Positions 45,696 to 56,709 are shown, numbered from the stretch's first letter. The stretch: 64,000 bases of DNA from Sneathiella litorea (GCF_009882915.1 NZ_WTUW01000002.1:10693-74692); one strand, 5' to 3'. Translations and numbers: made by a program. The notes: generated by a model from the sequence alone, not told the origin.

Positions 45696-46377
45696 GGCGT
45701 CTCCCCCGTCTTGGCTTGCCGACGGAGGAGGGCGGCGATGGCCATGCCGGCCAGGCTGCCGAGCAGGATGGCATAGGCACTCTCCACACCGAGCTTTATC
45801 AGCAGGATTGTTGCCACAAAATGACTGCCCAAGGCGCGATATTGTGCCGTCCGCGCCACATCGCCCGCGCCATGGCAATAAAGGCCGCGGTAAAGGCAAA
45901 ACCGAGGCCATAGCTCGCGAGATCGGGCATCGACTGGCCGAGCAGGGCGCCGAGCGCGGTCGAGGTCGTCCAGCTGGTCATCAGGGTGAGGCCGGAGCCG
46001 ATCAGGAAGGCGGCGCCGATTTTCGGGTCCTGCGCATGTCTCGCCATGGTGAGGGCCCAGTTCTCATCCCCCGTGATATGAATGGCGACCAGCTTCTGCC
46101 AGAGCGGGATATCCTTTAATATGGCGCTGAGCGTGGCGATGATGCCGAGATAGCGGAGGTTGAGCGCAATCCCGGCGAGGGCCGCGCCGATCACCAGCCC
46201 GTCCATGCCGAAGCGCTCCACCGCGACAATCTGCGACGAGCCCGCATGCACGGAAAAACTCATCAGCGCCACGCCCCACCACGGATAACCCGATTGAGCG
46301 GCAAGAATGCCAAAGGCAAAGCCATAGGCCGCCGCGCCGAGGGCGAAGGGCAGAATACCGTAGAATCCCTGTTTCAT
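45692..46377 (-). pseudogene. azlC: azlC, branched-chain amino acid exporter large subunit, frameshifted
   Basis: The first 192 codons give a normal AzlC start (GILPFALGAAAYGFAFGILA, SVHAGSSQIVAVE, ITGDENWALTMARH). The frame then breaks and stops at 45799. In the shifted frame from about 45818 to 45692 the missing C-terminal helix is intact (VATILLIKLGVESAYAIL and GSLAGMAIAALLRRQ), ending in an ATGA overlap with azlD. One base is missing near a run of four T (minus strand, 45820-45817). The cause may be a true mutation, a sequencing error at a homopolymer, or slippage. With the base restored the protein would be 228 residues, the normal length. Confidence 0.75.
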
Positions 46378-46437
46378 GGGGAGAGAATAACGCCGATCCT
46401 GATTGACGGCGAGCGAACTATTGTCCCAAGGACAAGT

Positions 46438-47118
46438 TTAAACGGGGAAGGTTTTCAGGAAGGCTTTCTCGCCTTTCGGATTGAAGGCGACAATACGGGA
46501 ATTTTCCACGCGTTTCGCCCAGCCGAGATCGTAGAAACGGGTAAGCAGGGCGTTCCCCAACGATCCGGCGAGGTGGCTGCGCCGGTTGCTCCAGTCGAGG
46601 CAGGACTTGCAGAGCGGGCGGCGGAGTTTCTCCAGCGGCTCGAAATCAATCTCAAATTCCTCGAAAAAGGCTTTGCCATCGCCGGTCAGGCCGAGACCTT
46701 CCGTCTCCGGCGTGAGGAAATTCTTTGCGAGCAGACTGTCCATCATGCGCACGCCAAGATCGCCAGCAAGATGGTTATAGCAGACGCGGGAATAACGGAG
46801 CGCCGGGTCCTTCGGTCCTGTCCGGGTGCGCAGATGGCCTTTTTTTGCGGCGAAGCCCATCATTGCCTCCAGCAAGCTGCCAACATCATCATCGGCGAGG
46901 GCGAAATAGCGATGCCGACCCTGCTTGCGGAGCTGAAGCAGACCCGCAGCTTCCATCTTGGAAAGATGCGCACTTGCCGTCTGTGGGGTGATCCCGGCTT
47001 CACCTGCCAGTTCGCTTGCCGTCAGGGCCTTGCCCGAAAGCAGGGCGGTCAGCATATTGGCGCGCGCCGGGTCCCCGATAAGAGACCCCAGAAAGGCTAT
47101 GTCCGGTCCTTCTTTCAT
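46438..47118 (-). CDS. ArsR family winged-helix regulator
   Basis: The 226-residue protein has an ArsR-type winged helix at about residues 5-85 (ALTASELAGEAGITPQTASAHLSKM with the wing RKQGRHRYF). A C-terminal extension of 140 residues carries a CKSC pair near RRPLCKSCLDW. ArsR proteins respond to metals or small molecules; no metal-site motif is clear at the usual helix. It lies 60 bases upstream of azlC and reads the same way, so it may control azlCD. It starts with ATG after GAAGG. Confidence 0.85.
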   Translation of the reverse strand: MKEGPDIAFLGSLIGDPARANMLTALLSGKALTASELAGEAGITPQTASAHLSKMEAAGLLQLRKQGRHRYFALADDDVGSLLEAMMGFAAKKGHLRTRTGPKDPALRYSRVCYNHLAGDLGVRMMDSLLAKNFLTPETEGLGLTGDGKAFFEEFEIDFEPLEKLRRPLCKSCLDWSNRRSHLAGSLGNALLTRFYDLGWAKRVENSRIVAFNPKGEKAFLKTFPV

Positions 47119-47207
47119 GGTTCGATGATAAGCGAAGTATTGTTGTTCTGCAATCGGAAAAATTCATCCTGTGCGAGGATTGGACCGTCCTCAAGCTTGC
47201 GTCCCAT

Positions 47208-47230
47208 CCGCCGGGCAATATACCCGGCGG
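47208..47230. terminator. GC-rich hairpin between ArsR and DJ-1/PfpI genes
   Basis: CCGCCGGG (47208-47215) pairs perfectly with CCCGGCGG (47223-47230) around CAATATA. It follows the stop of the leftward DJ-1/PfpI gene by 16 bases but lacks a T-run, so termination may need Rho. Confidence 0.45.
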
Positions 47231-47246
47231 ACGGTAAGAAAATGTA

Positions 47247-47945
47247 TCAGGCTGCCTTTATAGCCCTGATCTGGTCTAGCAGCGCCTCCGCCACCCCGGT
47301 CGAAGAGGCGGGGTTCTGACCGGTGATGAGGTTGCCGTCGACGACCGTATGGGGAGCCCAGTCGGCCCCCTTGGAATAATGGCCGCCGTTTTGGGTCAGA
47401 GCATCTTCCACAAGGAACGGCACAACCTTCGTCAGGCCGGCGGCTTCCTCCTCACTATTGGTGAAGCCGGTGACTTTACGACCGGAGACGAGGGGCTGTC
47501 CTTTCGCATCCTTCGTATGGCGGAAAATGCCGGGTGCGTGACAGACCGCGGCAATGGGGAGGTTCTTCATCGCGAATGCCTCAATCAGGCTGATGCTGTT
47601 CTTGTCTTCCGCAAGATCCCAGAGCGGGCCATGCCCACCGGGATAAAAGACACCGTCAAAGGTACTGTAGTCAACGTCGGCGAGGACTTCCGTCTTTGCG
47701 AGTGCTTCCTGGGCGGCTTTATCATTTTTGAACCGGCGTGTATCGTCCGTCTGGGACTCCGGCGCATCGCTTTTCGGATCGAGTGGCGGCTGTCCTCCCT
47801 TTGGCGAGGCGAGCACGATATGGGCGCCGGCGTCCTTTAGCGCATAGTAAGGCGCCGCGAATTCCTCCAGCCAGAATCCGGTTTTCTCTCCGGTGTTGCC
47901 CAGCTTGTCGTGGGATGTCAGGACCATAAGAATATTCATTGTCAT
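47247..47945 (-). CDS. DJ-1/PfpI family protein (class I glutamine amidotransferase-like, Hsp31-like)
   Basis: The 232-residue protein has the nucleophile elbow AAVCHAPG near residue 137, FYPGGHGPLWDL with the family's acidic residue, and LTSHDKLGNTGEKTGFWLEEFA at the start, which is typical of the Hsp31/YhbO-like branch. Such proteins act as glyoxalase III, chaperone-like deglycases or proteases; the exact reaction is debated in the family. It is isolated. GAGGAT ribosome site. Confidence 0.9.
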   Translation of the reverse strand: MTMNILMVLTSHDKLGNTGEKTGFWLEEFAAPYYALKDAGAHIVLASPKGGQPPLDPKSDAPESQTDDTRRFKNDKAAQEALAKTEVLADVDYSTFDGVFYPGGHGPLWDLAEDKNSISLIEAFAMKNLPIAAVCHAPGIFRHTKDAKGQPLVSGRKVTGFTNSEEEAAGLTKVVPFLVEDALTQNGGHYSKGADWAPHTVVDGNLITGQNPASSTGVAEALLDQIRAIKAA

Positions 47946-48212
47946 TATCCTCAGTTTTGAGTGTGTTGCGGTGTATCACCAAATGAGGATCAACGTACCG
48001 CCGACGAATTATCGGTGGGCACTCCCGCTTTTCGGGGGTGGAAATGGGACTGATCAACCCTCTTGGATGGGGTTGCCCCTTCGTCATGACAACTACCTAT
48101 GTCTGGCGGCACCGCTTTTCCATAGAGGGAATTTAAAAAGCTTTATTCGCCCGCATGGCATAACAGGTTGCGCGGGTATCGGTGCCAGAATGAGCCCGCC
48201 GGAGGTGTGTTT

Positions 48213-49493
48213 CTATGACCCGAAAAGGGTGGCGGGCAGGCCATCTTTTGCGAGGAGAGGTCGACGCATTCTGAAGGCGCGGACGGCTTCTTCTGTCTTG
48301 CCGAGTTTCAGCAAGGCATGGATAAAGGTAAATTCGATCAGGTCCCGCTGCGCGTTACTGCCACCGAGGCGTTCATGATTGCTCATCATCGGGAGGAGGC
48401 CGTCAATCACCTTTTGCCAATCGCCCGCGGCAAACGCCGTGAACACATCGGCAAGGGCGCGCACCATGTCGCTTGCGAAGCCTGCCTTTGTTTCCCTCAG
48501 TTTTTGAAGGCCAGCGTCATTTCCCGCCATGGCATGGGCGAGGGCGGAATGCGCATCGGCAAAACTCACACCGGGGGTGGAAAAATGGATGGTGGCATAG
48601 TCGCTAATCTCCCGCCAGAGCATCTCGTTGCGGGCAATGCCGGCGAGTTCCACCCGGAACAGGAAGGATGCCATATCGGTCAGGACATTGATCGGCGGAC
48701 CCGAGGTCGCCCCAGGGCGGACCGCCGACTTAATGACAGCCCAGGCGGTATCTGTCTCGCCCAATTCAAGCGCCCAGAGTGCGTCATGCCAACTGATATG
48801 GCAATGCATGAATCCCGCCGGATCATAGGTTTTGAGCCACTCGCGCACGAAATGCCATCCCGCCTTATGCTCTCCCGCCTCATATAGGAAATGCCCCCGG
48901 TAATGGGCGGCATTGGCATTCGCGGGGTTGGTAGCGCAAGAGCGGTCGATAAAGGCCTCCGCGTCACTCAGGCGGCCCATTTCGGACAGCGCAAAGGCAT
49001 AGACTGAATCGAACCACCAGTCTGCCTCAAAATTATTTTTCAAATTATCAAAAAAGGCGAAGGTCTCCGCCTCACGCGACTTGCGGCCGCTGAAGGCAAT
49101 CAGACTGAAGACCCCGGCGCAGGGTTGCAGGGTGAGCATATCGCGCGGGTAGTCCGCAATATGTTCCTTGATGGCGCTATAGGCCCCCTGGCTATTCCCC
49201 TCAATCAACTTGCCGATAATCGAAATATGGGACTGTTCCCTTACGGTATATCCGGCGCCAAGCTCCCGCGCGGAAATTATTGACTTTACCGCTTCCGTCG
49301 GGCGGGCATACATCTGGTGATGACGGGCGAGGGCGGCATGGGCAAGCGCGAAGGAGGGATCCTCGGCAATGGCACGTTCCAGGGCTATATCTGCACCAGT
49401 CTGCGCCGCGAGAAAGAGATTGACCCCTTCGTTATAGGCGTCAAGCGCCGCGCGGGAGCCTGTGCTTACCTCATTGCCATAAAGATCCTGCAT
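48213..49493 (-). CDS. Tetratricopeptide repeat protein, TTC38-like
   Basis: The 426-residue protein is all-helical with repeated TPR-like pairs. It opens with MQDLYGNEVSTGSRAALDAY and ERAIAEDPSFALAHAALARHH, which fits the TTC38-like group present in many proteobacteria. It has no signal peptide, so it is cytoplasmic. The role of this group is not established. AGGA ribosome site. It is not linked to a neighbour by operon spacing. Confidence 0.85.
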   Translation of the reverse strand: MQDLYGNEVSTGSRAALDAYNEGVNLFLAAQTGADIALERAIAEDPSFALAHAALARHHQMYARPTEAVKSIISARELGAGYTVREQSHISIIGKLIEGNSQGAYSAIKEHIADYPRDMLTLQPCAGVFSLIAFSGRKSREAETFAFFDNLKNNFEADWWFDSVYAFALSEMGRLSDAEAFIDRSCATNPANANAAHYRGHFLYEAGEHKAGWHFVREWLKTYDPAGFMHCHISWHDALWALELGETDTAWAVIKSAVRPGATSGPPINVLTDMASFLFRVELAGIARNEMLWREISDYATIHFSTPGVSFADAHSALAHAMAGNDAGLQKLRETKAGFASDMVRALADVFTAFAAGDWQKVIDGLLPMMSNHERLGGSNAQRDLIEFTFIHALLKLGKTEEAVRAFRMRRPLLAKDGLPATLFGS

Positions 49494-49599
49494 AATCCTG
49501 ATTTTCCTCTATTCGTTTGCTGAAGAGAAGACTAGCAATTCGGGGATTCTATGTCACGGGCGGACTTTGTGGAAAATTTTGCAAAGAGCCCAATGGGGA

Positions 49600-50028
49600 T
49601 CAGGGCACTACAACCTCAAGTCCGGCGTCTTTCCAGCCGTCAAACCCGGCCTCAAGATGATGGACATTGGTGATGCCGCTGGCGCGGAGAAGGGGTAGGG
49701 TATTGCCGCTGCGTCCGCCAGACTTGCAATGCAGGAGATATGTCGCTGTCGGGTCAAGGGCCGCAATCCGGTCATCGAAATCGGCGGCGAAATAATCGAT
49801 ATTGATCGCCCCTTTTATGTGCCCGCTGTTAAATTCCTCGGGTTTACGAACATCAAGGACAACGACGTCCGGTCTTTCTTTTAATAGCGCATCAGCTTCA
49901 AGAGGGTTCACGATCCGATATCCATATTTATCAATAATTTCTGATGCCTGGAGCGGCAAGATAACGGGAAGGGTTAACGTCGCAAAGACGAACATGGCCA
50001 CTATCGACAATGATAAGACTGGGCGCAT
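49600..50028 (-). CDS. Exported rhodanese-like protein
   Basis: The 142-residue protein has a signal or anchor segment (LSLSIVAMFVFATLTLPVILP) and one rhodanese domain, with LLHCKSGGRSGNTLPLL as the active-site loop carrying the catalytic cysteine. VVLDVRKPEEFNSGHIKGAINI is the first conserved block. Rhodaneses move sulfur; its place 15 bases after sufA suggests it is part of the SUF operon, though it appears periplasmic. GAAGGGAA ribosome site. Confidence 0.85.
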   Translation of the reverse strand: MRPVLSLSIVAMFVFATLTLPVILPLQASEIIDKYGYRIVNPLEADALLKERPDVVVLDVRKPEEFNSGHIKGAINIDYFAADFDDRIAALDPTATYLLHCKSGGRSGNTLPLLRASGITNVHHLEAGFDGWKDAGLEVVVP

Positions 50029-50043
50029 GTTTCCCTTCCAAGG

Positions 50044-50382
50044 CTAGACGTGGAAGGAGGAACCGCAGCCGCAGCGGCCCTTTTCATTGGGGTTTTCGAA
50101 GGTGAAACGTGATTGCAGCCCTTCTTCCAGCCAGTCCATTTCAGTGCCCGCAACGAACTGCACGGCGTCATGATCGATCAGCAGGGTAATATCCCCTGCA
50201 GCGACCACGGCATCGTCCGGTTTCTGGTCCGAGGCATAGTCCATGGTATAGCTGAGGCCATTGCAACCGGTATTGGTAATGCCGATGCGAAGACCCAAGG
50301 GTTTTTCCGTCGCCTTGCCGAGGAGCGATTTAACGCGCGCGGCGGCCCGGTCAGTCATTGTCATAATTTGCGTATCAGTCAT
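50044..50382 (-). CDS. sufA: A-type iron-sulfur carrier SufA/HesB family
   Basis: The 112-residue protein carries the three A-type cysteines: one in NTGCNGLSYTMDY and two in GRCGCGSSF at the end. It delivers preformed clusters to target proteins. It follows sufT by 32 bases in the SUF operon. AGGTG ribosome site. Confidence 0.92.
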   Translation of the reverse strand: MTDTQIMTMTDRAAARVKSLLGKATEKPLGLRIGITNTGCNGLSYTMDYASDQKPDDAVVAAGDITLLIDHDAVQFVAGTEMDWLEEGLQSRFTFENPNEKGRCGCGSSFHV

Positions 50383-50414
50383 ATTTCACCTGTACTCTTT
50401 AATATAAGCACGCC

Positions 50415-50783
50415 TTAAAACATTCCAAGGTCGAGTTTGGCCGCCTCGGACATATTTTCCGGCGTCCATGGCGGATCCCAGAGGATTTCGACCTCGACAT
50501 TCTTCACGCCCTCGACGGGCAGAACCGCATCGCGGACCCAGATCGGGATTTCCCCGGCGACGGGGCAGCCCGGCGCGGTCAGGGTCATGCCAACGAAGAC
50601 ATCGCCATTTTCAGAGATATCAACCACATAGATCAGGCCGAGATCGAAGATATTGACCGGGATTTCCGGGTCATACACCTCACGCAGAGCGGCGACGATC
50701 GGTTCCTCCAACGGGGAGCCCGTGGTGCCTTCCTCAAACGGTCCGGTTGCGACCGGGCGTTCTATTTTTCCAATTGCCGTCAT
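50415..50783 (-). CDS. sufT: SUF-linked MIP18 family protein SufT
   Basis: The 122-residue protein has the MIP18/PaaD-like fold: EPIVAALREVYDPEIPVNIFDLGLIY and MTLTAPGCPVAGEIP with the family cysteine. SufT proteins help mature Fe-S proteins. It lies between sufU and sufA with gaps of 3 and 32 bases. GGAG ribosome site. Confidence 0.92.
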   Translation of the reverse strand: MTAIGKIERPVATGPFEEGTTGSPLEEPIVAALREVYDPEIPVNIFDLGLIYVVDISENGDVFVGMTLTAPGCPVAGEIPIWVRDAVLPVEGVKNVEVEILWDPPWTPENMSEAAKLDLGMF

Positions 50784-50786
50784 GGT

Positions 50787-51242
50787 CTACTCCGTCGAAA
50801 CATCAGGCTTTTCATCCATGGCTGAGGTCATGGCGTGCCAGGCAAGTGTCGCACATTTGACGCGCATGGGAAATTCCTTCACGCCGGCCAGCATCATCAG
50901 CCGTTCGGTATCCTCGCCGGCGTCAAAGTCATTTTCCTCGCCCTTCACAAGCTTCTGGAAGCCGTCAAAGATATGCCGGGCCTCGGATTCAGTCTTGCCC
51001 TTGATGATATCTGTCATCATCGAGGCGGAAGCCAGCGAAATGGCGCAGCCCTTGCCTTCAAACGCCGCATCCTCGATCAAGCCATTATGGCCCATCTTGA
51101 GATAGACATTGACCGTATCGCCGCACAGCGGGTTATAACCATGCGCCTCATGGTTCGCATCTTCCGGATGGCGGAAGTTGCGGGGGTTCTTGCTGTGATC
51201 AAGGATCACTTCCTGATAAAGTTCTCTCAAATCATCAAGCAT
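50787..51242 (-). CDS. sufU: SUF sulfur acceptor SufU
   Basis: The 151-residue protein has the three SufU cysteines (NPLCGDTVNVY, EGKGCAISLASA, VKCATLAWHAM) and the zinc-site aspartate. SufU accepts sulfane sulfur from SufS. The stop of sufS and the start of sufU share one base. No sufE is in the window, so SufU probably supplies that role. Confidence 0.93.
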   Translation of the reverse strand: MLDDLRELYQEVILDHSKNPRNFRHPEDANHEAHGYNPLCGDTVNVYLKMGHNGLIEDAAFEGKGCAISLASASMMTDIIKGKTESEARHIFDGFQKLVKGEENDFDAGEDTERLMMLAGVKEFPMRVKCATLAWHAMTSAMDEKPDVSTE

Positions 51243-52474
51243 CAGCCAAAAATCTCCTGTACCGATTTCACCGCCGAGACGAGCGCATCGACATCGGCGC
51301 GGTTGTTATAAAGCGCGAAGGACGCACGAGACGTGGCCGCCACATCGAAATGGTCCATCAGCGGCTGGGCGCAGTGATGGCCGACCCGGATGGCGACACC
51401 GCCGCGATCGACGATGGTGCCGATATCATGCGGATGCACATTATCCAGCGTGAATGAGATGATCGCGGCTTTATGCTTTGCCTGACCAATAATTCGCAAG
51501 CTGTTGATCTGGCTTAATTGTTCGGTTGCATAGGCGAGCAGCATTTGCTCATGCGCGCCGATCTTTTCAAACCCGATCTCGTTTACATAGTTGATCGCCG
51601 CGCCAAGGCCAATAGCCTGTACGATGGGCGGGGTGCCCGCCTCAAATTTTGAATGACCCTTGGCGTAGGTGGTTTTCGCGAACGTCACCCGTTCGATCAT
51701 GTCCCCGCCGCCGAGGAAGGGTGGCATGGCGTCCAGCAGGTCTGCCTTGCCATAGAGCACACCAATGCCCGTCGGACCAAACACCTTATGTCCGGTGAAG
51801 ACATAAAAGTCCGCGTCCAATGCCTGCATATCGATCTTCATATGTGGCGCGGCCTGGCTCCCGTCGATCAGGACCACCGCGCCCGCATCATGGGCGGCAT
51901 TGATAATCTCTTTCACCGGCGTGATCGTGCCGATGGCGTTGGAAATATGGGTGACCGCGACGATCTTCGTCTTCGGCCCCAGCATCTCAAAATAGGTATC
52001 CAGCATGAATTCCCCATGCTCATCGATGGGGACGGCCTTGACAACGGCACCGGTTCTCTCGGCAATCAGCTGCCAGGGCACGATGTTCGAATGATGCTCC
52101 AGCGTGGAAAGGAGTATCTCGTCGCCGGGCTTCAGATTGGCCCCGCCGTAGGATTGCGCTACCAGATTGATGCTCTCGGTCGCGTTCTTGGTGAAGATAA
52201 TCTCTTCAATGCTGGCCGCATTCATATGGGCGCGGACAATCTCCCGCGCACCTTCATAAAGGTCGGTCGAGACCTGGCTCAGGTAATGCACACCGCGATG
52301 GACATTGGCATAGGTTTCCGCATAGGCCTTCTCCATGGTGTCGATTACCACCTGCGGCTTCTGCGCCGATGCGCCACTATCAAGAAAAGCGAGGGGCCTG
52401 CCATGCACTTCCTGCGAAAAAATCGGGAAATCGCGGCGGATTTTTTCGACGTCAAATGTTGTCATGTCGTTCAT
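51242..52474 (-). CDS. sufS: Cysteine desulfurase SufS
   Basis: The 410-residue PLP enzyme shows the family's FLDSGASAQKP, EIIFTKNATESINLVA, FTGHKVFGPTGIGVLYG with the PLP lysine, and RVGHHCAQPLMDHF carrying the persulfide cysteine. It converts cysteine to alanine and passes sulfur to SufU. It starts 3 bases after the sufD stop. Confidence 0.96.
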   Translation of the reverse strand: MNDMTTFDVEKIRRDFPIFSQEVHGRPLAFLDSGASAQKPQVVIDTMEKAYAETYANVHRGVHYLSQVSTDLYEGAREIVRAHMNAASIEEIIFTKNATESINLVAQSYGGANLKPGDEILLSTLEHHSNIVPWQLIAERTGAVVKAVPIDEHGEFMLDTYFEMLGPKTKIVAVTHISNAIGTITPVKEIINAAHDAGAVVLIDGSQAAPHMKIDMQALDADFYVFTGHKVFGPTGIGVLYGKADLLDAMPPFLGGGDMIERVTFAKTTYAKGHSKFEAGTPPIVQAIGLGAAINYVNEIGFEKIGAHEQMLLAYATEQLSQINSLRIIGQAKHKAAIISFTLDNVHPHDIGTIVDRGGVAIRVGHHCAQPLMDHFDVAATSRASFALYNNRADVDALVSAVKSVQEIFG

Positions 52475-52477
52475 CGG

Positions 52478-53776
52478 CTACACCTTCTCCATCCAGCGGG
52501 CAGTGATGGTCGCAAAATACTGCCGCACCGCTTCGTCCGAGATTTCATCCAGTACATCGGCGAGGAACGCATCAATGAGCATCTTGCGCGCCGCTTTCTC
52601 CTCGATCCCGCGTGATTGCAGGTAAAAGAGGGCGTCCTCGTCAAGTTCACCCGAGGATGCGCCATGGCTGCATTTCACATCATCCGCATGAATTTCAAGC
52701 TCCGGCTTGACCGAGACTGATGCCCGGTCGGACAGGAGCAGCGCCCGGCTCAACTGATCGCCGGCAACTTGCTGCGCATCCGGGACAATCTGGATTTTTC
52801 CCTGAAACACGCCTTGCGCCTCGTCATCGAGAATACCTTTGTAAATCTGCGCGCTGTCGTTTTCCGGCACCAGATGGCGGGTCACGGTGGTCGTATCGCA
52901 ATGCTGCGCACCCCGCATCAGATAGGCACCGTTCAGTATGCTCTTGGATTTCCCGCCGCTAAGGCGTGTTTCAAGTTCATTGCGGCTGAGACGTGCGCCG
53001 GTGGAAAGGGCAAAATTCTCATAAACCGCATCCGCTGGAACTTCACAATCTGTATTGGCAAGGTGGAAAGCGCTGTTACTCTCAGCCTGTAGCTTATAAT
53101 GATTGAGTCGCGCACCCTTTTTAAGGGTAATATCCGTCACCGGGTTCGCGAAATAGGCATGACCGTCAGCGCCGAGATGTTCCTCAAGCAGGGTAACGCA
53201 GGCTTTTTCGCCAAGGCGAATGATGTTCCGCATATGATGGGCATTCTCCGTCGCATCCGCCTTTGTCACGAAACGAATGAGAAGGGGGGTCTCCATCGTC
53301 ACCATGTCATCGGCGGTCAGGACAAAACCATCTTCCATAAAGGCGGTATTGAGTGCGACGACGGCACGGTTATCTTCTGTGTCCGACCCGAGCAGCGCAG
53401 AGTTACCCGCTTCCAGCTCTGCGGCAAGAGACGTGATTTTGATGCCATCGGGCAGTTTATCAAGTCGGCTCTCGCTGGCGGAAAAGCGCCCATTCACAAA
53501 AGTCATGACATGGGGCGTCTCAAACTCGGCGGCGGGCAGGGCGGCATTCGCCGGTGCGTCCGTCGTCTTGATCCCCTTGGTCAGCGCCGTGAGGTTGGTA
53601 AAGCGCCATTCCTCAACTTTCCGGCCCGGAAAATCGAGCGATGCGAAACGGGCAAGGCCGCTTTTCCTCAGGGCCGCGACCGCCGGGCTGTTATGGCCGG
53701 GCAGGGAGCCGCTTGCCGCACTAAAGCGATCAACGTAAGTCTGAGCTAATGGCGTTAAGTTTTTCATTTCACTCAC
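52478..53776 (-). CDS. sufD: Fe-S assembly scaffold subunit SufD
   Basis: The 432-residue protein has the SufD beta-helix region with KCSHGASSGELDEDALFYLQSRGI, its most conserved stretch, near the C-terminus. SufBC2D is the cluster scaffold. It starts with GTG (or with an ATG 9 bases later) after AAGGA, 9 bases past sufC. Confidence 0.94.
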   Translation of the reverse strand: MSEMKNLTPLAQTYVDRFSAASGSLPGHNSPAVAALRKSGLARFASLDFPGRKVEEWRFTNLTALTKGIKTTDAPANAALPAAEFETPHVMTFVNGRFSASESRLDKLPDGIKITSLAAELEAGNSALLGSDTEDNRAVVALNTAFMEDGFVLTADDMVTMETPLLIRFVTKADATENAHHMRNIIRLGEKACVTLLEEHLGADGHAYFANPVTDITLKKGARLNHYKLQAESNSAFHLANTDCEVPADAVYENFALSTGARLSRNELETRLSGGKSKSILNGAYLMRGAQHCDTTTVTRHLVPENDSAQIYKGILDDEAQGVFQGKIQIVPDAQQVAGDQLSRALLLSDRASVSVKPELEIHADDVKCSHGASSGELDEDALFYLQSRGIEEKAARKMLIDAFLADVLDEISDEAVRQYFATITARWMEKV

Positions 53777-53785
53777 TAATTCCTT

Positions 53786-54529
53786 TTAGGCTGCGCTCAG
53801 GGCCGCATAGCCTTTTTCTTCAAGTTCAAGCGCGAGGCTCTTGTCGCCAGACTTGACGATCTTTCCGTCGGCCAGCACATGCACGAAATCTGGCACGATA
53901 TAGTCCAGAAGCCGCTGGTAATGGGTGATGATCAGTCCGGCGCGTTCCGGGCTGCGCAGGCGGTTGACGCCATCGGCGGCAATTTTGAGCGCATCAATAT
54001 CAAGTCCACTATCCGTCTCGTCGAGCAGCATCAGGTCCGGTTCCAGCAGGGCCATCTGCAAGACCTCGTTCCTTTTCTTCTCGCCGCCGGAGAAGCCGAC
54101 ATTGACGGCGCGTTTCAGCATGTCGTCCTTGATGTCGAGCTCTTTCGTCTTCTCGCGGATCAGTTTCAGGAATTCCATGGCGTCCACTTCGGGCTCGCCG
54201 CGGTATTTCCGCTGCGCGTTATAGGCGGTTTTCAGGAAGGTCGCGGAGGCAACCCCCGGAATTTCCACCGGATACTGGAAGGCGAGGAAAATACCCTTCG
54301 ACGCCCGCTCATCCGGCGACAGCGCGAGCAGGTCCTCGCCCTTGTAGAGGACTTCCCCCGATGTCACTTCATAACCGTCACGACCGGCCAGCACATAGGA
54401 TAAGGTGCTTTTCCCGGCGCCGTTCGGGCCCATGATTGCATGAATCTCGCCCGCCTTGATGGAGAGGTTGATGCCTTTCAGGATTTCCTTATCCCCAACC
54501 GTGGCATGTAAATTTTTGATTTCCAACAT
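53786..54529 (-). CDS. sufC: Fe-S assembly ATPase SufC
   Basis: The 247-residue ATPase has [43 protein letters not shown], and the SufC-type [11 protein letters not shown]. It powers the SufBCD scaffold. It lies 14 bases after sufB. The ribosome site is AGGAAAG. Confidence 0.96.
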   Translation of the reverse strand: MLEIKNLHATVGDKEILKGINLSIKAGEIHAIMGPNGAGKSTLSYVLAGRDGYEVTSGEVLYKGEDLLALSPDERASKGIFLAFQYPVEIPGVASATFLKTAYNAQRKYRGEPEVDAMEFLKLIREKTKELDIKDDMLKRAVNVGFSGGEKKRNEVLQMALLEPDLMLLDETDSGLDIDALKIAADGVNRLRSPERAGLIITHYQRLLDYIVPDFVHVLADGKIVKSGDKSLALELEEKGYAALSAA

Positions 54530-54543
54530 AACTTTATCTTTCC

Positions 54544-56013
<1,470 letters not shown>

Positions 56014-56016
56014 TTA

Positions 56017-56490
56017 TTACTCCGCTTGGGTTTGGGCGGGCTGATCGGTTATCCCGAACGGCCGCGCCGCAGTGCTTACATTCTCCGTGTCATGGCACAT
56101 GTCGGCCAATGTCACTTCCTCGAGCGCGGTATTGAGCGCCCGGTTGATCTTCTCCCATCCGCCCCGCATCGGGCAGCTTGCCTCGACCGAGCAGTCAAGC
56201 TCACTCTCATCGACGCAGGACGTAACCGCAACCGGTCCTTCCATCGCCCGAACAATCTCGGCAATCGAGATATCCTTCGGCGTGCGTGTGAGCGAATAGC
56301 CGCCATGAGCGCCACGCTGGGATTGCAGGAACGGGCTTTTGGCGAGAATACGCAGGATCTTTGCCGCCGTCGGTACCGGCAGGCCTGTATAGAGCGACAC
56401 GTCCGGCGCCGTCATTGTCCGGTCTGGCAGTCGGGCCATTTCGGACATGATTACTACGCCATAGTCAGTCATTTTGCTCAGTTTGATCAT
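56017..56490 (-). CDS. Rrf2 family SUF-operon regulator (IscR-like)
   Basis: The 157-residue protein has the Rrf2 winged helix (IKLSKMTDYGVVIMSEMA, then VPTAAKILRILAKS) and a three-cysteine cluster site in SCVDESELDCSVEASCPM. It senses Fe-S status and heads the SUF operon. The start at 56490 matches the family's N-terminus and has no Shine-Dalgarno site; a longer frame to 56586 adds residues that do not fit. Its promoter falls almost on the start codon (next entry). Confidence 0.93.
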   Translation of the reverse strand: MIKLSKMTDYGVVIMSEMARLPDRTMTAPDVSLYTGLPVPTAAKILRILAKSPFLQSQRGAHGGYSLTRTPKDISIAEIVRAMEGPVAVTSCVDESELDCSVEASCPMRGGWEKINRALNTALEEVTLADMCHDTENVSTAARPFGITDQPAQTQAE

Positions 56491-56493
56491 GAT

Positions 56494-56523
56494 ATTATCT
56501 ATATCGTACCATTTTAGTCTCAA
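56494..56523 (-). promoter_or_regulatory. Predicted promoter of the SUF operon, possibly leaderless
   Basis: On the minus strand, TTGAGA and GATAAT are about 18 bases apart and end only a few bases before the ATG at 56490. The spacer contains GACTAAAATGGTAC, a partial palindrome that may bind the Rrf2 product. Start and promoter being this close suggests a leaderless message. Confidence 0.4.
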
Positions 56524-56709
56524 TTCAAGAGATTTATAACAGACGGATTTGGTCTTGTATATAGAAGGAGCATAATATTCTGGCAAGCGGTGGATTGCCG
56601 CAGCTGCACTTATTTTTCCGCTTTATGGCCCTTTGGGGGAAACTGTGTTTCAGGCCGAAAAAAAACCACCCGCAGGTCCGGAAAAAGGGCAGATTTATTT
56701 GAAAGTGGC

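Noticed and set aside
47978-48050. A riboswitch upstream of the DJ-1/PfpI gene
   Set aside because: A CACTCCCG/CGGGGGTG hairpin is present near 48020, but it matches no class I know and lacks a second element or terminator. I do not claim it.
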